From assembly GCF_030815975.1 (NCBI RefSeq), contig NZ_JAUSXL010000002.1, positions 2,480,001 through 2,544,000 on the forward strand: 64,000 nt of DNA, written 5' to 3'. Under the pieces are notes generated by a model. That model was not told the origin of the DNA. It did no database searches and saw only the letters and a list, made by a program, of their open reading frames with translations. The position numbers and the translations under genes were made by a program. The stretch's first letter is position 1. The number at the start of each line of letters is the position of its first letter. This document shows, piece by piece, positions 60,229-64,000 of the stretch. The DNA is from Variovorax paradoxus (GTDB lineage Bacteria > Pseudomonadota > Gammaproteobacteria > Burkholderiales > Burkholderiaceae_C).

Positions 60229-60831
60229 ATGAGCGTGTTGCCCGATTCGATGGCCGGCTGGATCGTCGCTGCCGTGCTCCTGTTCTGGTTCGTGGGCGCA
60301 TACAACCGGCTCGTGCGCCTGCGCGCGGCCGTGCTCCAGGCCTACGCCACGCTTGATGCGGCCCTTCGAAAGCAGCTGGACTTCGTTCAGGCCAGCATCA
60401 CGGCCGCCCTGCCGGAAAAAGATGCGTCCAGCCATTCATCGGCCGTGGCGCCGCTGCAGGCCGCCACCACCCAGCTTGCAACCCTGCTGGGCGCGACGCG
60501 GCTGCACCCGCTCGACCCCGGCGGCATGGCCGCGCTGGCCACCGCGCTGCAGGTGCTGATCACGGCCTGGCAGCGCCAGCACCCCGATTCAGTGACGGTT
60601 TTCGAGGCGGACGGAACGCTCTCGCGGCCGGCGCCGCTGCTGCCGACCGGCGCCAGTGCGGCATCCGGCACACTGGAACCCATGGCCTGGCCCGAGCCTT
60701 CGGCCGCGGCGGAAATTGCACGCAGCCAGTTCAACCTGGCGGTGGGGCAGTACAACGCCGCCATCGTCCAGTTTCCGGCGCTGCTGGTGGCATGGATGGT
60801 GCGTTTGCGCCCGGCCGCGCCGCTGCTTTGA
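60229..60831 (+). CDS. LemA-like membrane-anchored protein
   Basis: From the ATG at 60229 (a TTG six bases earlier is possible) the protein has 200 residues. One N-terminal membrane helix (WIVAAVLLFWFVGAYNRLV) is followed by a helical region like LemA (RLRAAVLQAYATLDAALRKQ) and, near the end, SQFNLAVGQYNAAIVQFP, the conserved late LemA helix. The middle is shorter and more variable than in typical LemA proteins. LemA function is not settled. It lies between the rpoC terminator and rsmB. Confidence 0.72.
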   Translation: MSVLPDSMAGWIVAAVLLFWFVGAYNRLVRLRAAVLQAYATLDAALRKQLDFVQASITAALPEKDASSHSSAVAPLQAATTQLATLLGATRLHPLDPGGMAALATALQVLITAWQRQHPDSVTVFEADGTLSRPAPLLPTGASAASGTLEPMAWPEPSAAAEIARSQFNLAVGQYNAAIVQFPALLVAWMVRLRPAAPLL

Positions 60832-60920
60832 AGTTGTCCAGACGCCGGCGTTGCATTTTTTCTTACCATCGACCCAACTTGTCAGAACTATCTTCCGATC
60901 ACCCCGCCGGCACAGCGCCG

Positions 60921-62267
60921 ATGCAACCCCCGCTGTGGCGCCAGCTGCAACTGACTGCGGCGGCGCTCGCGTCGATTCGCGCCGGCAGCTCGGGCACCGC
61001 CGCGTTCGAAGCCGTCGAGCCCGCCATGCGCCCCGGTGTGCAGGCACTCGGCTTCCAGGTGCTGCGCTGGCTTGGCCGCGCCGAGGCCCTGCGCCGCCAT
61101 CTGGCCAAGCGCACGCCGCCGCCGCTGCCCGATGCGCTCTTGTGCACCGCATTGGCGCTGGCCTGGGATGCGCAGCACGCACCCTACGAGCCCTTCACGC
61201 TGGTCGACCAGGCCGTCGAGGCGGCCAAGCGCAATCCCGCCACGCGCGCGCAGGCGAGTTTCATCAATGCCTGCCTGCGGCGTTTCCTGCGCGAGCGCGA
61301 CGAGCTCGTGGCCGCGACCGACCATGAGCCGGTGGCGCAGTGGAACCATCCGCGCTGGTGGATCGAGCGGCTCAAGCGCGACCATCCGCGCGACTGGCAG
61401 CGGGTGCTTGCCGCCGACAACGCGCAGCCGCCGATGACGCTGCGCGTCAACCTCCGGAAGACCACCGTGCCTGCCTATCAGCTGGCGCTCCAGTCGGTGG
61501 GCCTGGCGGCCATTCGGGTGGGGGAATCGGGCCTGCAGCTGGCGCGTGCGCGCCCGGTGCAGCAGCTGCCCGGGTTTGCCGACGGCGAATGCTCGGTGCA
61601 GGATGCCGCCGCGCAGCTGGCCGCGCCGCTGCTGCTCGAGGGCCTGCTGCCCGTGGCCGGAACTGCCGGAACTGCCGCGGCAGCGCCGCTGCGCGTGCTC
61701 GATGCCTGCGCCGCCCCCGGCGGCAAGACCGCGCACCTGCTGGAATTCGCCGGTCCGGCGGCCATCGAGGTAACGGCGCTCGAGGTCGACGCCGCCCGCA
61801 GCCGCCGCATCGACGAAACCCTGGCCCGGCTCGGCCTGTCCGCCAAGGTGGTGGTGGCCGATGCCGCGCGCCCGTCCGCATGGTGGGATGGCACGCCTTT
61901 CGATGCCATCCTGCTCGATGCACCGTGCACGGCCTCGGGCATCGTCCGGCGCCATCCCGACGTGCGCTGGCTGCGCCGCGAGAGCGATACCGCCCAGCTG
62001 GCGGCCCAGCAGGCAGCGCTGCTCGCGGCCCTCTGGCCGCTGGTGCGGCCCGGCGGCCGGCTGCTCTACTGCACCTGTTCCGTATTCCGGGAAGAGGGCT
62101 CGCATCAAATCGATGCGTTTCTTGCGCACAACACCGACGCCCGATTGGGGGCGTCGCCAGGCCATTTGCTTCCCCAAAGCGGGGCGAATGCCCGCGCCGT
62201 CCCGGACAATCCCTCTGGTGACCACGACGGCTTCTTCTACGCACTGCTTGAAAAACGTCCGCGCTGA
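60921..62267 (+). CDS. rsmB: 16S rRNA m5C967 methyltransferase RsmB
   Basis: The ATG at 60921 gives 448 residues. An N-terminal NusB-like helical domain (LTAAALASIRAG, YEPFTLVDQAVEAAKR, ASFINACLRRFLRER) precedes the methyltransferase domain with DACAAPGGKTAHLLE (SAM site), LLDAPCTASGIVRRHPD and YCTCSVFREEG (catalytic Cys). It methylates C967 of 16S rRNA. A TTG at 60879 would add 14 residues. The stop lies 20 bp inside the next gene. The order rsmB, DUF4390, ntrY is conserved in betaproteobacteria. Confidence 0.95.
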   Translation: MQPPLWRQLQLTAAALASIRAGSSGTAAFEAVEPAMRPGVQALGFQVLRWLGRAEALRRHLAKRTPPPLPDALLCTALALAWDAQHAPYEPFTLVDQAVEAAKRNPATRAQASFINACLRRFLRERDELVAATDHEPVAQWNHPRWWIERLKRDHPRDWQRVLAADNAQPPMTLRVNLRKTTVPAYQLALQSVGLAAIRVGESGLQLARARPVQQLPGFADGECSVQDAAAQLAAPLLLEGLLPVAGTAGTAAAAPLRVLDACAAPGGKTAHLLEFAGPAAIEVTALEVDAARSRRIDETLARLGLSAKVVVADAARPSAWWDGTPFDAILLDAPCTASGIVRRHPDVRWLRRESDTAQLAAQQAALLAALWPLVRPGGRLLYCTCSVFREEGSHQIDAFLAHNTDARLGASPGHLLPQSGANARAVPDNPSGDHDGFFYALLEKRPR

Positions 62268-62895
62268 GGCCCGCAGGCGGCGCGTCCTGGCGCCGCTGGC
62301 CGGGCTTGTGCTGGCCTGGGCATTGCTGCTGACCTGCCTGCTCCCCATTGCCGTGGCGCAGGGGCGCGTCGTTCCATCGGTGACCCAGATGCGGCTCGAG
62401 CAGGCCGACGACGGCGTCTATCTCACCGCGGCCGTGCAATTCGAACTGCCGTCGCTGGTGGAGGAGGTGCTCGACAAGGGCATTGCCATCTACTTCGTGG
62501 CCGAGGCCGAGGTCTTCCAAGAGCGCTGGTACTGGACCGACCGCAAGGTGGCGCAGGTCACGCGCCACATGCGGCTGGCCTACCAGCCGCTCACGCGCCG
62601 CTGGCGGCTCAACGTGTCGCCGGTGCCGATCACCGGCGCCGCGGGATTCGGCGTTTCGCTGAACCAGAACTTCGACAGCCTTGCCGACGCCATGGACGCC
62701 GTCAGGCGCGTGGGACGGCTGCGGCTGGGCGATGCGGCCGAAATGGGCGACGAGCCGCTGCACCAGGTCGTGTTCCGCTTCCGGCTCGACACCTCGCAGC
62801 TGCCGCGTCCGTTCCAGATCGGGGTGGTCGGCCAGGCCGACTGGAACATCGTGGCCGAGCGCAGCACCAAGCTGGCGCTGGAGAAGCAGCGGTGA
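62248..62895 (+). CDS. DUF4390 exported protein
   Basis: TTG at 62248, inside the end of rsmB, gives 215 residues with a basic N-terminus (RAEARRRR) and a hydrophobic signal helix (LAPLAGLVLAWALLLTCLL). The mature part matches DUF4390: ADDGVYLTAAVQFELPSLVE, KGIAIYFVAEAEVFQERWYW and RRWRLNVSPVPITG. No ATG occurs before the signal helix. Function is unknown; it is always close to ntrY-type kinase genes and may act with them in the envelope. It overlaps the next gene by 4 bp (GTGA). Confidence 0.85.
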   Translation: MKNVRAEARRRRVLAPLAGLVLAWALLLTCLLPIAVAQGRVVPSVTQMRLEQADDGVYLTAAVQFELPSLVEEVLDKGIAIYFVAEAEVFQERWYWTDRKVAQVTRHMRLAYQPLTRRWRLNVSPVPITGAAGFGVSLNQNFDSLADAMDAVRRVGRLRLGDAAEMGDEPLHQVVFRFRLDTSQLPRPFQIGVVGQADWNIVAERSTKLALEKQR

Positions 62896-64000
62896 GCAAC
62901 AAGCCGCGCAGCGGCGCAGCGGCCACGCCCGCCGCCCGCCGCTCGCGCGCGGTCCGCTGGGCCGTGGGCGTGGGCGCCGCGCTGGTCACGGCCATCGGCC
63001 TGGTGCTGATGTTCCTGCTGGCCCAGGCCACCAACAACCGCGCGCTCTACGAGCGCTACTACGTGCGGCTTTTCGGCATCAACGTGGTGGTGGCGGTGCT
63101 GCTGGTGCTGGTGATCGGCTGGGTCGCCTTCCGGCTGCTGCGGCGGCTGCGGCAGGGCAAGTTCGGCAGCCGGCTGCTCATCAAGCTCGCGGCCATCTTC
63201 GCGCTGGTGGGCGTGGTGCCCGGCGCGCTGGTCTACGTGGTGTCCTACCAGTTCGTCGCGCGTTCGATCGAAAGCTGGTTCGACGTCAAGGTCGAGGGCG
63301 CGCTCGATGCCGGCCTGAACCTCGGCCGCGCCACGCTCGACTCGCTCGCCGACGACCTGGCCGCCAAGACGCGCGTGGCCAGCGCCCAGCTGGCCCAGGT
63401 GCCCGATGCGAGCGCCGGCCTCGTCCTCGAGCGCATCCGCGACCAGCTCCAGGCCAGCGACGTGGTGCTCTGGACCGGCACCGGCCAGCTGGTGGCCGGC
63501 GCCGGCGCCTCGCGCTTCCAGCTCAACCCCGAGCGGCCGACCACTCAGCAGCTGCGGCAGGTGCGCGCCGACCGGGCCATTTCCCACATTGAAGGGCTCG
63601 ACGAAACCGCAGCGCCGGGGGCCACCCTGCCTCCCGCCACCGTGCGCGCACTCGCCATGGTGCAGCGACCGGGCTTCGACTTCGACACCGCGCCACGCTT
63701 CCTGCAGGTCACGCAGCCGCTGCCGCCCGCGGTGGTGGCCAACGCGCTCGCCGTGCAGGAGGCCAACCGCGAATACCAGGAGCGGGCCCTCGCCCGCGAG
63801 GGCCTGCGGCGGATGTACATCGGCACCCTTACGCTGAGCCTTTTCCTGGCCGTGTTCGGCGCCGTGCTGCTGGCGGTGCTGTTCGGCAACCAGCTCGCGC
63901 GGCCGCTGCTGGTGCTCGCGGACGGCGTTCGCCAGGTGGCCGGCGGCGACCTGCGGCCGACGGCCGTGCTGCAGGGCAAGGACGAGCTGGGCGGCCTCAC
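62892..64000 (+). CDS. ntrY: NtrY-like sensor histidine kinase (3' end outside window)
   Basis: A GTG at 62892 opens a frame to the window end (369 codons visible). Three hydrophobic helices lie in the first 115 residues (AVGVGAALVTAIGLVLMFLL, INVVVAVLLVLVIGWVAF, LIKLAAIFALVGVVPGALVY), then a sensor loop with QFVARSIESWFDVKVEGALD and a fourth helix at about 315-340 followed by a HAMP segment (GNQLARPLLVLADGVRQVAG). This is the N-terminal layout of NtrY. PAS and kinase domains would follow outside. NtrY-NtrX systems act in nitrogen and redox/envelope control; assignment is by layout and order. Confidence 0.82.
   Translation, partial: MSNKPRSGAAATPAARRSRAVRWAVGVGAALVTAIGLVLMFLLAQATNNRALYERYYVRLFGINVVVAVLLVLVIGWVAFRLLRRLRQGKFGSRLLIKLAAIFALVGVVPGALVYVVSYQFVARSIESWFDVKVEGALDAGLNLGRATLDSLADDLAAKTRVASAQLAQVPDASAGLVLERIRDQLQASDVVLWTGTGQLVAGAGASRFQLNPERPTTQQLRQVRADRAISHIEGLDETAAPGATLPPATVRALAMVQRPGFDFDTAPRFLQVTQPLPPAVVANALAVQEANREYQERALAREGLRRMYIGTLTLSLFLAVFGAVLLAVLFGNQLARPLLVLADGVRQVAGGDLRPTAVLQGKDELGGL

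Overview
The window is high-GC DNA from a betaproteobacterium. Gene order, protein sequences and codon use point to the Comamonadaceae, most likely a Variovorax-like organism (inference from familiarity, not a search). It has two halves: an accessory type VI secretion (T6SS) locus at about 1-33.9 kb, and conserved core chromosome at about 36.9-64 kb, joined by a short stretch of small stress-type or hypothetical genes.

T6SS half. Plus-strand genes begin inside tssF (cut by the window edge), then tssG, a TPR-methyltransferase fusion, tssH/clpV and a first spike module: a VgrG with a long Gly/Ala tail, a DUF2169-pentapeptide protein, a second pentapeptide protein, a DUF3540 protein and a DUF4150 PAAR-like cap. 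A second, parallel spike module follows: VgrG, DUF6484, DUF2169, a catalytically degenerate ketoacyl-synthase-like protein, a DUF4150 protein with a Cys/His-rich C-terminus (candidate nuclease effector), a beta-propeller-like protein (candidate immunity), a TIGR02270-type protein and a small membrane protein. Its order resembles the Pseudomonas aeruginosa VgrG1b-Tse7-Tsi7 locus. tagH (FHA) and pppA (phosphatase) come next. On the minus strand lie tssA-tssB-tssC-hcp and two candidate peptidoglycan-cleaving effectors (CHAP-like and Amidase_2-like). tssJ is divergent from tssA. tssL (with a DUF4384 extension) and a short TssM-like protein form a separate minus-strand pair. tssE, tssK, full-length tssM and ppkA are not in the window.

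As given, the sequence has one extra base near the end of clpV (about 6498). It removes the clpV stop and joins clpV in frame to vgrG as one 1989-codon reading frame. A palindromic repeat-like element also sits in frame inside clpV.

Core half. An orphan LuxR-type response regulator, a crystallin-like lipoprotein, small hypothetical proteins and a DUF2383 protein lead to gph and the trp region: a candidate trpL leader peptide with a Trp-Pro-Trp stretch, trpE, a GxxExxY protein, trpG, a threonine aldolase, a LysE-type exporter, trpD, trpC and ung. Next is the translation/transcription block: tRNA-Tyr, tRNA-Gly, tRNA-Thr, tuf, tRNA-Trp, three hairpin repeats, secE, nusG, rplK, rplA, rplJ, rplL, rpoB and rpoC, closed by a strong terminator. 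The window ends in a LemA-like gene, rsmB, a DUF4390 gene and the 5' part of an NtrY-like sensor kinase gene.
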